Below, one piece after another: positions 53,501 through 64,000 of a DNA stretch of 64,000 nucleotides. How positions within the stretch are numbered: position 1 is the first letter of the stretch; every line of letters begins with the position of its first letter. The stretch comes from Macrostomum hystrix (Eukaryota > Platyhelminthes > Macrostomidae): positions 285,452-349,451 of the forward strand of contig CATNEN010000040.1 of NCBI GenBank assembly GCA_950097015.1, read 5' to 3'. The notes below the pieces were generated by a model. That model had not been told where the DNA came from and did not search any database. It saw nothing but the letters and a program-made list of their open reading frames with translations. Position numbers and translations under genes: made by a program.

Positions 53501-54896
53501 CTGACACCCAACAGATGCCTCGACTGACACCCAACAGATGCCTCGACTGGCACCCAACAGATGCCTCGACTGACACTCAACAGATGCCTCGACTGACACC
53601 CAACAGATGCCTCGACTGACACCCAACAGATGCCTCGACTGACACCCAACAGATGCCTCGACTGACACTCAACAGATGCCTCGACTGACACCCAACAGAT
53701 GCCTCGACTGACACCCACCCTGTAGATGCCTCGACTGACACCCAACAAATGCCTCGACTGACACCCAACAGATGCCTCGACTGACACCCAACAGATGCCT
53801 CGACTGACACCCAACAAATGCCTCGACTGACACCCAACAGATGCCTCGACTGACACCCACCCTGTAGATGCCTCGACTGACACCCAACAAATGCCTCGAC
53901 TGACACCCAACAGATGCCTCGACTGACACCCAACAGATGCCTCGACTGACACCCAACAGATGCCTCGACTGGCACCCACCCTGCAGATACATATACTGAC
54001 ACCCACCCAACAGATGCCTCGACTGGCACCCAACAGATGCCTCGACTGGCACCCAACAGATGCCTCGACTGGCACCCACCCTGCAGATACATAAACTGAC
54101 ACCCACCCAACAGATGCCTCGACTGGCACCCAACAGATGCCTCGACTGGCACCCAACAGATGCCTCGACTGGCACCCACCCTGCAGATACATAAACTGAC
54201 ACCCACCCTGCAGATACATCGACTGACACCCAATAGATGCCTCTACTGACACCCACCCTGCACATGCATCTACTGACACCCTGCAGATACATCGACTGAC
54301 ACCCAACAGATGCCTCTACTGACACCCACCCTGCACATGCATCTACTGACACCCTGCAGATACATCTACTGACATCCTGCCGATACATCTACTGACATCC
54401 TGCAGATACATCTACTGACACCCTGCGGATACATCTACTGACACCCTGCAGATGTCTCTAATGTCGTTTAATCTTACAGAAACCTCTAATGACGCACAAG
54501 TTACACAATGAGACTCACCGCTAGGTAGACCTTGTCCCGCTCCATGAGATCGGCCAGTTTATTCATGAGATTGCCACGCTGAGAGGCATCCATACGGCGC
54601 CACTCTGAGCCGTAGCGGAAGGCCTGATTTGCCGCTTGAACGGCACGATCAATGTCGGCCTTGTCGCCTTCGGCCACCTCCGTAATGACTTCGCCAGTGG
54701 CCGGATTGACTGTTGGAAAAGTCTTGCCAGAAACGGCGTCCACCCATTCGTTGTTGATGAATAGTTTGTTGAATTTCACTTCCGGTTTGCGGATGGGCTC
54801 CGGAATAGCCGGGGCACCAGATAGTGAGCGAACAGCTGCGACAGTGGCCCTAGGCAAGAGCAGGCGAGCGGATTGGCTAAGCTTGGCGGCTAGCAT
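50592..54896 (-). CDS. ALDH2: ALDH2-type mitochondrial aldehyde dehydrogenase
   Basis: Five exons: 54896-54519, 53052-52973, 52599-52269, 51967-51518, 50924-50592, joined in consistent phase to 523 residues (human 517). The N-terminus ([20 protein letters not shown]) is a basic/hydrophobic mitochondrial presequence. Family blocks: [36 protein letters not shown] with the general base Glu near residue 291, [15 protein letters not shown] with the catalytic Cys near 325, [14 protein letters not shown], and [19 protein letters not shown]. It oxidises aldehydes to acids with NAD+ in the matrix, as a tetramer. All key residues are present. Intron 1 has a 23-bp minisatellite, intron 3 a copy of a foldback-repeat arm, intron 4 a SINE. 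RINT1 follows on the same strand. Confidence 0.95.
51085..51367 (+). mobile_element. tRNA-derived SINE, family B, in ALDH2 intron 4
   Basis: B box gagttcgattccg, body catttggggcgcagccgtgg, gagcgtgtgcctgtg, gtgctcaggagccagcg, gctgcgggtctagtgtcac, and an (att)n tail. The tRNA A-box part is missing or altered. A piece of family A tail (ccccagtccatggactgaac) follows at 51400-51440. Confidence 0.8.
52025..52250 (+). repeat. Single arm of a foldback repeat, ALDH2 intron 3
   Basis: 52025-52205 is nearly identical to 55706-55890 and, inverted, to 55310-55490 (aagcacagctcactagacaa, gatgcagatgttatctgtgt). It ends in a small palindrome, gtcatagaacattcagagct then ctatgac. Confidence 0.85.
53310..54470. 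repeat. Minisatellite, 23-bp unit, ALDH2 intron 1
   Basis: About 48 copies of cagatgcctcgactgacacc plus caa, grading toward its left end in the gene (54200-54460) into 17- to 28-bp variants (tgcagatacatctactgaca). Higher-order blocks recur near 53950-54190. Confidence 0.95.
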
Positions 54897-55235
54897 GTTT
54901 ATTTGTTTGTTTAATTTCTGCCTGCGTTGGAATAAACTAAACAGAAAGCGGGACTTCTTCTGGGAACCCAGAGATTTACATGAAATAACAGATATTGTAC
55001 ACTGGCGCACCCACCCCCTAACTAAACAACTTGGGGCACCAATGAAACGCTTTGGATAGAGTCACGTGATATATTTACGACCGCTTTTTCTCTCTGTTCC
55101 TTACCCAACAATTAGGCGAAGGTACGCTGACTTTATGGAAGCAAATTGCAACATCTGCAACACACTATGCAATTTTAGTGTGTTATGAGGGTCAGAGAAA
55201 TTGGCCCGGAATGGGGTGGTGGGGCGCGATCAGGC
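54897..55235. other. Upstream region of ALDH2
   Basis: Likely 5' UTR and promoter; no obvious TATA box. Nothing else recognised. Confidence 0.35.
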
Positions 55236-55975
55236 ATAGAGCTCTGAATCATTTTTGACATTTTCCATACCAGTGTAGGCTGACTGGCTGTCCCGAAATA
55301 CACTGAGCAGATAGGAAATTCTGATGCACCACTTGGAGAAAAACACAGATAAATTCCGTATCATGCAATATATTTTCAAAATGTTTGTTTTATTAGAAAG
55401 CTGAATAAATTCTCTGCATTGTAGTTGAAGCTTGTGCGTCAACCAATTTCGTCTAGTGAGCTGTGCTTAAATAAAGTTTAAGGACGACAGAAATTGTCAC
55501 TTAGCAGTGCGCGACATTAGAAAGTTTCAATGCAGAAAACTTTTTTATTAATTACCTGATATTAGCGAAATGTAGTTTAATTTGTACAAAACATCAATAC
55601 CCATCGAATGAACTAATAAACTATTCGAAATGTCGGAAAAGAAGAACATTTTCTGCAGTACAACTTAGCGAATTTTTCTCTTAGACATGATAATTTCCTT
55701 ATTACTTAAACTTTATTTAAGCACAGCTCACTAGACAAAACAGGTAGAACCCACAAGCTTCAGCTAAAATGCAGAGAAGTTATTCAGCTCTCTAATGAAA
55801 CAAACATTTTGAAAATACATTGCATGATGCAGATGTTATCTGTGTTCTTCTCCAAGTGGTGCATCAGAATTTCCTATCTTTCCAGTGTATTTTCGGGACA
55901 ACCAGTCAGCCCACACTGGTACGGAAAATGGGCTTGTCTCTCCAGTCTCTACATTCAGAGCTCCATGGACCAGGC
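55236..55975. mobile_element. Foldback (long inverted-repeat) element
   Basis: Arms of about 240 bp, 55245-55490 and 55705-55960, are inverted copies of each other (for example gaggcc-free core caccacttggagaa against ttctccaagtggtg). About 210 bp of unrelated sequence lies between. No coding sequence. A third, single arm lies in ALDH2 intron 3. Confidence 0.8.
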
Positions 55976-57377
55976 TCTGAATCAGAATTCAACAGACGCG
56001 AAATGGAAAGGAAAGAAAGGGCTGGAATTTCATAAGGCAACTAACTTACAAGAGCCTCATTAGGGTTAGGGGATACAGTGTAGAAAAACAGATGCACAAA
56101 AAACTGTACATAAACAAACGTGCGCAAAGTGATTTCTCTAGACTAGTCCAGTTAAGTATGTTACATTTTTTCTATCCTATATTCAAAGCATACACCGCCA
56201 ACCTGTGTTTACGTACACAACTGAATATCAAGACCAACTAGGCTTTGCAGTTTTGCTATTTTTTATCCAGTCAGTTCAACTTAATATATTTGTAAAAGCA
56301 GAAATTAGAAGAACGTGATGATCTAAGCGGTCAATGCTAAATCTGATATATTATTCTAGATTGTGTGTACTTTTAAAAGAATTCAAACGAAGCGGCTACA
56401 GTCTGAGCAAATAATTTGCAAGGTGAAAATGCAAGTCAAGCGAATATTTATGTACTTTTAAATAGCCGATTGGTGAATGTCGACAAGCGGTTACAGCAAG
56501 CTATATCTAATTTTGTGATAATCTATGGTCAAAATCAACCCATTACTAACAGTATTTTCAAAGTCAACATACATGTAGTCAGAGCGAAGCGAAAAAAAAT
56601 TATGAATTTTAATTTGACAAGAGAAAGAAAATTAAATATTTAAATGGCACGAAAGCTACTGCAAGTAGTACCTAAAATGAATATTAATCGAATAGCTTTA
56701 ATCGAAAATGCCACGGCAAAAAAGCATATATTTTTTTTGACACGACACGTTTGGAAGCCCAGATTCATTGCGCTTGGATACAGGAAAACAAACTCTGGAT
56801 AAATAGAACCGAACAAATACAGGGGCATTCGGTTGAAAAAAAACGATTCCATGGCGGAAGATGAGACAGAACTAGGGAGATGAACAGGCTGCAATCCGAT
56901 CGGCCAAACAATTCCATTTAATTCATCGGAACACAATGCTAAATAGTAAATAAGCAGCATCCATTATCTGACACCTGCTGATGCTGCCAATGCTGATGCT
57001 ATTGGCGAAAGGCAAACAGAAAAGAGACAGAACAAAGGAAGTCTAAATTTACCATCGCAAACGCTGACAGTCCAGGGTGGCGTTCTTTAGCATAGAGAAA
57101 CAGAGTGAACTCATTTGATCTCCAAATTAAAGTGAGGCGGCTCGTGATTGACAGTTGCTAAGGCATGAAACACTGCTGAGCACACTGCAGACAAGTTTAT
57201 AAATGCGAGTCCGGTACATTGTTCGGCAAGTCATTTAGCAAGCTGAGATTTTAGAAAGTACTCAATCTAATTTTAGCGAGCTTGGGGTTAGAGCAGCTTG
57301 GGATATCGAGAGTTGAGAACTTTGTAAATTGACCGCCAGCTATATTTAGGGACTTAAGGCACTTAAGAAATCAAGTA
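55976..57377. other. Gene-free AT-rich stretch
   Basis: Short open frames only, with no recognisable family. Nothing else seen. Confidence 0.4.
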
Positions 57378-57794
57378 CCCGCTAAAAAATAGGATGTTTT
57401 CTTTGGGTGATTCCAGTTGGAATCTGCGGGTTTCCAGAAAAAAAGAAACAGCCGACCGCTGGACACATACAATCGGATGATTCCATCTTAGAATCTACCC
57501 AACTGGGCGTTTTCTCGGTGCTTCTGGTGGCGAATGGAATCACCCAAAGAATCCCTCCAGTTCGGAAGATTCCATGCTCAGAAACCGCCGAGGAATCGCC
57601 CGTAACAATTCTCTGGTTGTCCCATGGGCACTGGTTCGGGTGATTTCTTCGGCGGTTTCCGCACAATTTACGGTTACATCGGCTGCTTCCTGGGTGGGTT
57701 TCTTTAACTCTTGCGAGATAGGGGGATTTTGGTCAGATTCCACTCCTATTTTGCACAAAAGCCCGCCGAAGAAGCAGCCGAATTTTTTACAGGG
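57378..57794 (+). mobile_element. 415-bp MITE, copy 1 (TA target)
   Basis: Ends cccgctaaaaaatagg and (inverted) ccctgtaaaaaattcg share CCC-x-x-TAAAAAAT and are flanked by TA on both sides. The body is about 90 percent like the inverted copy at 63072-63490. No coding capacity. Confidence 0.85.
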
Positions 57795-57919
57795 TAATCA
57801 GGAATTTAAAGAAATTGAGAACATGTGAAATTAGGGACTAGAGAATTTGCGAATTTCCTAAAAATGGAAATTAAGGAATCGTTTTCTTTAGAAACTTCAG
57901 GACTCAGAGAACAGGAATT

Positions 57920-58560
57920 TGAGGATTTTAAGATTTGAGGATTGAGGATTTGAGGATTGAGGATTTGAGGATTGAGGATTTGAGGATTGAGGATTTGAGG
58001 ATTTGAGGATTTGAGGATTGAGGATTTGAGGATTGAGGATTTGAGGATTGAGGATTTGAGGATTGAGGATTTGAGGAATGAGGAATTTAGGATTTAAGAA
58101 TTTGAGGATTTGAGGATTGAGGATTTGAGGATTGAGGATTGAGGATTTGAGGAATTGAGGATTTTAGAATTTGAGGATTTGAGGATTTGAGAATTTAAGG
58201 ATTTGAGAATTTGAGGATTGAGGATTTGAGGAATAAGGATTTTAGGATTTAAGAATTTGAGGATTTGAGGATTGAGGATTTGAGGATTGAAAATTTGAGG
58301 ATTTGAGAATTTGAGGCTTTGAGGATTGAGGATTTGAGGATTGAGGATTTGAGAATTTGAGGATTTGATGATTTGAGGATTGGAGGATTGAGGATTGGAG
58401 GATTGAGGATTTGAGGATTTGAGAATTTGAGGATTTGAAAATTTGAGGATTGAGGATTTGAGGATTGAGGATTTAAGGATTGAGGATTTTAGAATTTGAG
58501 GATTTGAGGATTTGAGAATTTTAGGATTATAGGATTTTAGGATTTGAGGATTCGAGGATT
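57920..58560. repeat. Microsatellite-like array of 7- and 8-bp units
   Basis: About 85 units of gaggatt or gaggattt with variants (gagaattt, taggattt). Lies downstream of DUSP19. Confidence 0.9.
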
Positions 58561-59043
58561 AGAGGAACTGCGTAATCGTTGGTTTTCAGGAATCGGAAAC
58601 TTGAGACATCGAGGGATTGGGAATTTGAAGAATCAAGGAACAATCGAGGAATATCATGGAATTTGTGGGATCGAGAAATTGGGGTTTAAGAAAATATGAA
58701 TTTGAGGATTGGAGGAACTACGAATTTTGAGAAATCTGAGATTTCGGAATTGAGAACTGCAAGAACAGCGGATTTGAAGAATTAGGGCTTAAGAAAGCTT
58801 TATAGCAAGTGGGAGATTCGGTGCAATAAAAATCGATAAAGATGACAAAGCAATTTCTCAACTGAAATAAATGATTTTACAAACGAAAGATTTTTTAATC
58901 AGAAAACAGCCGGCTGAAGCCTTAAAAAAATTTTTTAGCACTTAAATTGAGCAAATTTAGATGTAAATATAGATGTAAAACTTGACTCTGGGATAAACAG
59001 CGCTAGCCCCCGAACAGAGAGATTCGCAATCACACAGAAAAGG

Positions 59044-61474
59044 TCATTGAGCCGCTCCGTTTTTAAGCGCCGTCTCGTCAGCAAGCTGGCGAAGCTGTCT
59101 CAGAAAATTGGCATTCGGACAGGCGGCCGGCCGGACGGCCTTGACCTGCGCCAGGGCCGCCTCGAAGGCGACGCCGCGTCGCAGGATCAGGTAGGCGACG
59201 GCGAACGCCGGCGCGCGCGAGACTCCGGCGTGCAGTGCAGCAGGCAGACGCCGCCAGCCGACCGGCAGGCGTCGATAAAGTCAGCGGCGCTGTCAAGGTG
59301 GGGCCGCAGCTGCTGCCGGTCGCTATCGAGGACGGCCAGCTGGAGCCGGCGGTCAGCCGCTAGCCCGGGCGGGGGGCTCGGCTGCACCGCCGGGTAGGCC
59401 ACGTTGATCACGTGACTGATGCGATAGCGGCGCAGCGTCGGCCCGTCGGCTGCGGCATCCTGCGAGCCAACCAGAAGGTGGGAAGGACGCCAGCCCACCT
59501 GCCGCAAAATGAGTGTCAGGAGGAGGATATTCAGAGCTCCACTCCACTCCACTCCACCTCCACCCATTCGTACTCCTCTCATCTGCCTCTCTTTGTCCAC
59601 TCAAGTCTACCCTATGTCTAGTCCACCCCACTCCACTCCAATGGCACCCCACTCACTCCAATGCACCCCACTCCACTCCAATGCACCCCACTCACTCCAA
59701 TGCACCCCACTCCACTCCAATGCACCCCACTCCACTCCAATGCACCCCACTCCAATACAACCCACTCCATTCCACTCCAATACAACCCACTCCAATACAA
59801 CCCACTCCAATACAACCCACTCCAATACAACCCACTCCACTCCACTCCAATGCACCTCACTCCACTCCAATACAACCCACTCCAATACAACCCACTCCAC
59901 TCCACTCCAATACAATCCACTCCACTCCACTCCAATGCACCCACTCCACTCCAATGCACCTCACTCCACTCCAATGCACCCCAATCCGCTCCAATGCACC
60001 CCACTCCACTCCAATGCAACCCACTCCACTCCACTCCAATACACCGCACTCCACTCCAATGCAACCCACTCCACTCCACTCCAATACACCGCACTCCACT
60101 CCAATACAACCCACTCCACTTAACTCCTCTTATCTCATCTCATCTAATCTCATCTCATTTCATTTCATTTCATCCTATCTCCTCTCCTCTCTTCTCCTCT
60201 CCGCGATACAACCTGAAAGGATCCTACAGAAAGCCGCTACGAGCTACAATCCTAGATTAAGACACGCAAATATAATACAAATAAAGCAACAAAAAGGAAA
60301 GGGAAGATTTTTGCAGCCGCGGATTGAGCAAGCCCTTGCTCAGGAGAGACTGCTCACCGCCACCTAATTGTGCTCAAGGCGAATTGTGCTCAAGCTCACA
60401 CGGCAAAAACATTACCGGGCTCAGCTGCCACGTGGAGAAGAGAATGGGATCCTTCGAGAGGGGCAATGTCCTCAACTCACCACTCCGCACAAGGCCACTA
60501 GATGTTAATGAACAGCTGGCCACTTTTCAAATTTTAAGGCTTGATGGGGTGCTAGGTAGCAAAAGGAACAAGACGGGAGATAAACAAAAAGCACCCCGTC
60601 ATTGCTCTACCATCCTTGCTCGTTGTAGATTAAGAGATAAAAGTAACCACACAACAGAGCAGCAAATACATTCGAATTTAACCTTGCATAGTTACAAGAC
60701 CAGCTTCTAATTTGAAGTGAGACTCAAGAAACTGAAAAGCTGGATGAATGGTTCTACATAACATTAGGAATCTGGAGAAAGCGAGCCTCCACGACAATGT
60801 CACTCCGAACCTGAGCATCCAGGACAATGTCACTCCAAACCTGAGCCATCCCAGGACAATGTCACTCTGAACCTGAGCATCCAGGACAATGTCACTCCAA
60901 GCCTGAGCATCCAGGACAATGTCACTCCAAACCTGAGCAACCAGGACAATGTCAATCCAAGCCTGAGCATCCAGGACAATGTCACTCCAAACCTGAGCAT
61001 CCAGGACAATGTCACTCCAAGCCTGAGCATCCAGGACAATGTCAATCCAAGCCTGAGCATCCAGGACAATGTCACTCCAAACCTGAGCATCCAGGACAAT
61101 GTCACTCCGAACCTGAGCATCCAGGACAATGTCACTCCAAACCTAAAGGATGTGGCACAATGTCACTCCGAAACTTAAGGATGCGGAACAATGTCACTCC
61201 GAACCTTAAGGATGTGGAACAATGTCAATCCAAACCAGAAGATCCGGGAGCTCAAAACCCACGCCCCTCAGCTCACCTGCAAATCCGGCTTAGTCAGTGG
61301 AATAAATCCGTGACGAGCAAACACAGAGTCCCTGTCAGTCTGCTGAGCTGTCAGTTCCTCATCGGGCATCTGACAGCCGTCGCGTCGCTCCAAAGTAACC
61401 CGACCGGTCTGCGTGGTGACTCGCGTGGTCACCGGCCGCAGGCTCGATTTCACTGAGGACAGGGCGGACTCCAT
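59044..61474 (-). CDS. DUSP19: DUSP19-like dual-specificity phosphatase, frame broken in the active site
   Basis: Exon 1 is 61474-61277 (66 codons: MESALSSVKSSLRPVTTRVT ... KPDLQ); exon 2 is 59498-59044. Family blocks: TRVTTQTG, VGWRPSHLLVGSQDAAADG, ISHVINVAYPAV, FIDACRSAGGVCLLHC, then in another frame GVSRAPAFAVAYLILRRGV and VRPAACPNANFLRQLRQLAD. Exon 2 is 455 nt, one short of a multiple of three: the frame changes at about 59224-59236, inside the HC(X)5R phosphate loop. If one base were missing through sequencing error the protein would be 217 residues, the usual DUSP19 length. DUSP19 (SKRP1) acts on the JNK pathway as a scaffold/phosphatase. Either an assembly indel or a recent null allele. 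The 1.8-kb intron holds two satellites. Confidence 0.85.
59520..60130. repeat. Minisatellite of ccactccaatgca/acccactccaatacaa units, DUSP19 intron
   Basis: Irregular units of 12-17 bp built from cactccactccaatgcaccc and cactccaatacaaccc. It passes at 60130-60200 into a (tctcat)n-like pyrimidine tract. Confidence 0.9.
60200..60785. other. Unassigned part of DUSP19 intron
   Basis: A plus-strand open frame of 128 codons (60324-60710) has no recognisable family and no splice support. Could be a mobile-element relic. Confidence 0.3.
60786..61232. repeat. Minisatellite, 30-bp unit, DUSP19 intron
   Basis: About 14 copies of gagcatccaggacaatgtca plus ctccaaacct; diverged at the right end (ttaaggatgtggaacaatgt). 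Confidence 0.9.
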
Positions 61475-62160
61475 GCGATGAGCAATGAGCAGGTTGCTAG
61501 AATGATTGATAGCGAAATGAGCGCAGTGATTTGAGCTGCAAATTACGAGAAAAATCTATGATCATAACAGTAAAACTACAGTTATTTTCTGTGTATAAGT
61601 TTTAATTATCTAAACAAAAAGAAGCATTCAGAAAGCCCAGCTAATACCCCAGAAACAGCCATCCATCACAGGATCTTTGCCATCCAGGTTTCTTAGAAAT
61701 TAGTGCATTAACTGAAGCCCTATAACAAGAATTGAATATCCGACAACAGATATCACGACATCCCGACATTGAATATCCAGATGATGAATATCCCGACATC
61801 CTGACATTGAACATCTCAACTTTGAATATACTGACGTTGAATATCCCGACATTGAATATCCCGATATTGAATATCCCGACATTGAATATCCCAACATCGG
61901 ATAATTAATACAGTGCGTTGCGGCCATCCCACAGCGGTTTCACCACGCATGGCTGTCGAACTCTTACAAATTAATCAGTTGAAAAGTCCACAAAAACTAA
62001 TAAAAATCTTAGTAGTGTAACAAAAGAGTGTCACATCAGGAAGTTTGGGATAAAACAGGGACAGCAAGGCTAGGAACGGAAGAATGCGGGAGCAGGAAAG
62101 TGAAAGGCAAGTTGCCGACGCGGCTATCCCATTCCTGCTGCTAATTAATTAGTCGTCGGC
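61475..62160. other. Upstream region of DUSP19
   Basis: A short array of about ten copies of attgaatatcccgac lies at 61725-61905. No other feature seen. Confidence 0.5.
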
Positions 62161-62187
62161 GAGGCCTCAGGAAGCTGCGGAGCTACG

Positions 62188-62225
62188 AGTTATAAAGGCG
62201 CACATAGACCCCTCGCTTGCATCTA
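62188..62225 (+). promoter_or_regulatory. Candidate TATA-type core promoter
   Basis: gttataaaggcgcac at about 62189-62203 in a GC-rich setting, followed 25-30 nt later by a pyrimidine-rich start region (cccctcgcttgcatctactc). No coding exon downstream in the window can be assigned. Confidence 0.3.
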
Positions 62226-62859
62226 CTCTTTCTCATCTTCTAAGCAGCAGCAGCAAGTGCGAGGCATCGCGATCTCCGCATTGTCGCCTGCTATATCTCT
62301 CCGCTCAGCGCCAACAGCGTGTGGGATTAGAAATCGAGAAGGCGCTAATCCGTCCTACCGAAACCCGCCTCCCCTAAGCCGATACCCGATAGCAGCCTAG
62401 CAGCCAGGAGAACTGCAAATAATTTGCCGGATATCCGATAGGAAAGCTAGTTGCCGCATTGCCATTGTCGGCTCAAATACCTTCGAAATGGAAATCTCTG
62501 TGAACAATATTCCATAGCTGGCTCCTCAGAGTTAGATCAGCAGCTCCTCCAGCTCCCCCCCAGATCTTCAAGATCACCTAAAGAATCCCTCAACAGTAGA
62601 AAGACCACAACAGTAAAAATACCCATATTTTTTATGTATCTCCAAAAATGTTCAACCAATCCCAATGAAAATGCAGAACACGGGCTAAAATCTTCCGCTC
62701 TATCCGATGAAACAACGCCCAGAATCACAAAACAACGGCATAGTCAAGATTTTCAACGATTCTCGTCGTGGTATCAGGAACCATATCGGCTCCACAAACT
62801 ATGTCAATCAGTCGCAGGGACCTTTGTTCTCAGCATCCCAGTCACCAGTCACCAGACTC

Positions 62860-63015
62860 TCAAAGAGAGTCCATGGACTTGTGAAGCCTGTACACAGACA
62901 CATATTTCTACCCCAGCTAATGCTCAGCACACATTTAGGGAAGTAAGCATCTTGCTCTAGAAGATAATCATGGATTCGAACCCCCGACCTCTCATTCAGA
63001 AGTCCAAAGTTCTAA
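62860..63015 (-). mobile_element. Family A SINE remnant
   Basis: Reverse-orientation landmarks: gagtccatggacttg, ctaccccagctaatg, and the B box gattcgaacccccgacc. It ends among caaagttctaatt. Confidence 0.65.
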
Positions 63016-63071
63016 TTATAATCTCTGAAGTTCTAGAAGCTTCAGAATGAATTTTCGCGAGTCTCTCACAA

Positions 63072-63490
63072 CCCTGTAAAAAATTCGGCAGCTTCTTCGG
63101 CGGGCTTTTTGTGCAAAATAGGAGAGGAATCTACCAAAATCCCCCCTATCTCGCAAGAGTTAAAGAAACCACCCAGGAAGCAGCCGATGTAACCGTAAAT
63201 TGTGCGGAAAACGCTGAAGAATCACCCGAACCAGTGGCCCATGGGACAACCAGAGAATTATTTACGGGCGATTCCTCGGCGGTTTCTGAGCATGGAATCT
63301 TCCGAACTGGAGGATTCTTTGGGTGATTCCATTTCGCCACCAAGAAGCACCGAGAAACGCCCAGTTGGGTAGATTCTAAGCATGGAATCATCCGATTGGT
63401 ATGTTTCCAGCCTTCGGCTGTTTCTTTTTCTGGAAACACCGCAGATTCCAACTGGAATCACCCAAAGAAACATCCCTATTTTTTAGCGGA
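63072..63490 (-). mobile_element. 415-bp MITE, copy 2 (inverted)
   Basis: Starts ccctgtaaaaaattcggc and ends with ttttttagcgg; about 90 percent like 57378-57794 in reverse. Its flanks do not show a clean TA duplication. Confidence 0.85.
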
Positions 63491-64000
63491 AAATGCAGGT
63501 CGGAGAGCAAAAAAGACCCTATGATAATGTAAATTTTCAACTCTAAAATTCACGAATTTCATATTTTCAAGTCTGAGATATTGCCAAAAAAATCAAGCCA
63601 AAACGTTGAAAAACAAGACAGATAACAGAAGTTGAAAGATTAGACATCGGATAATGGAGACTATCAGAACCTTTTCTCCTTAAAAAAATCGAATCAAAAA
63701 GTTCAAAGTCAGATCCGCCGACAATCTGTAATTGTGAGCAATTTATAGCATAGAATAGACAAGACCTTCTACATTGATTTTGAATTTGTAACGAGAAGCA
63801 AAATGGCTAACAATGACAATTTAGCCGAGAGCAGGGCATGCCCCGGTGAGCACGCAGGCCATTGCAGTGAAGGACAATAAGAGAATGACGATGAGTAGGA
63901 GCGAGACGGGCACAACTGAACAAAATGGCGGTTGCAAATTTTTAATGCGAATTGCATTTCAATAATAACACACAGAAACTAAAAAATTCTAATATCTCCC
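63491..64000. other. Gene-free end of window
   Basis: AT-rich, nothing recognised. Confidence 0.4.

Noticed and set aside
53221-54388. Long [20 protein letters not shown] frames
   Set aside because: Product of the 23-bp satellite in ALDH2 intron 1.
59509-60367. His/Pro/Thr-rich open frames on both strands
   Set aside because: Product of the cactccaatgca satellite in the DUSP19 intron.
62451-62960. 169-codon plus-strand frame
   Set aside because: Its 3' third is a reversed SINE remnant, and no domain or splice support is visible.

Overview
This is animal nuclear DNA. Genes are split by GT-AG introns, code for proteins of metazoan families, and are separated by dense minisatellites, tRNA-derived SINEs, DNA-transposon MITEs and one full-length LTR retrotransposon. 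GC-rich exons in an AT-rich, satellite-choked background, together with the protein families, suggest a lophotrochozoan invertebrate. A free-living flatworm of the Macrostomum type is my best guess, but that is inference.

Layout. 0-7 kb (minus strand): the 3'-truncated end of a gene with two beta-grasp-like repeats, then a tandem pair of paralogous small secreted helical proteins (2152-3815 and 4767-5815) that recall IL-6/CNTF-type four-helix cytokines. 7.9-11.9 kb: ALKBH4 sits between two arrays of the same 37-bp satellite in inverted orientation. 12-15 kb: LYRM9 and a TRAIP-like RING-H2/coiled-coil gene, with SINEs, a SINE-derived minisatellite and a hAT MITE nested in a SINE. 16.6-20.9 kb: DDX27 (complete, 4 exons). 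22.4-23.7 kb: a METTL21/23-type methyltransferase. 24.3-32.5 kb: a cluster of intronless RING/coiled-coil (TRIM-like) genes, two intact and two broken 5' ends. 32.5-37.2 kb: gene-free DNA with a SINE and MITEs. 37.2-48.3 kb: RINT1 (7 exons resolved); its last intron holds a 4,765-bp LTR retrotransposon. 50.6-54.9 kb: ALDH2-type mitochondrial aldehyde dehydrogenase (5 exons). 59.0-61.5 kb: DUSP19-like phosphatase with a one-base frame break in its active-site loop, lying between inverted copies of a 415-bp MITE.

All well-supported genes are on the minus strand. Most are housekeeping: DNA/protein demethylation (ALKBH4), mitochondrial LYR protein (LYRM9), ribosome biogenesis (DDX27), ER-Golgi tethering (RINT1), aldehyde detoxification (ALDH2). 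No functional pathway links them.

The most notable items are: (1) the retrotransposon, a Ty3/gypsy element with integrase placed before reverse transcriptase (the Gmr1 arrangement), a SCAN-like capsid, identical-looking LTRs, and a gag start codon inside the LTR; (2) the secreted helical cytokine-like gene pair; (3) the ALKBH4 island between inverted satellites; (4) a gene-conversion-like patch in the TRIM-like paralogues; and (5) a minisatellite built from tandem copies of a SINE polymerase III A-box. All exon limits were read by eye from splice signals and reading frame; no search or alignment program was run.
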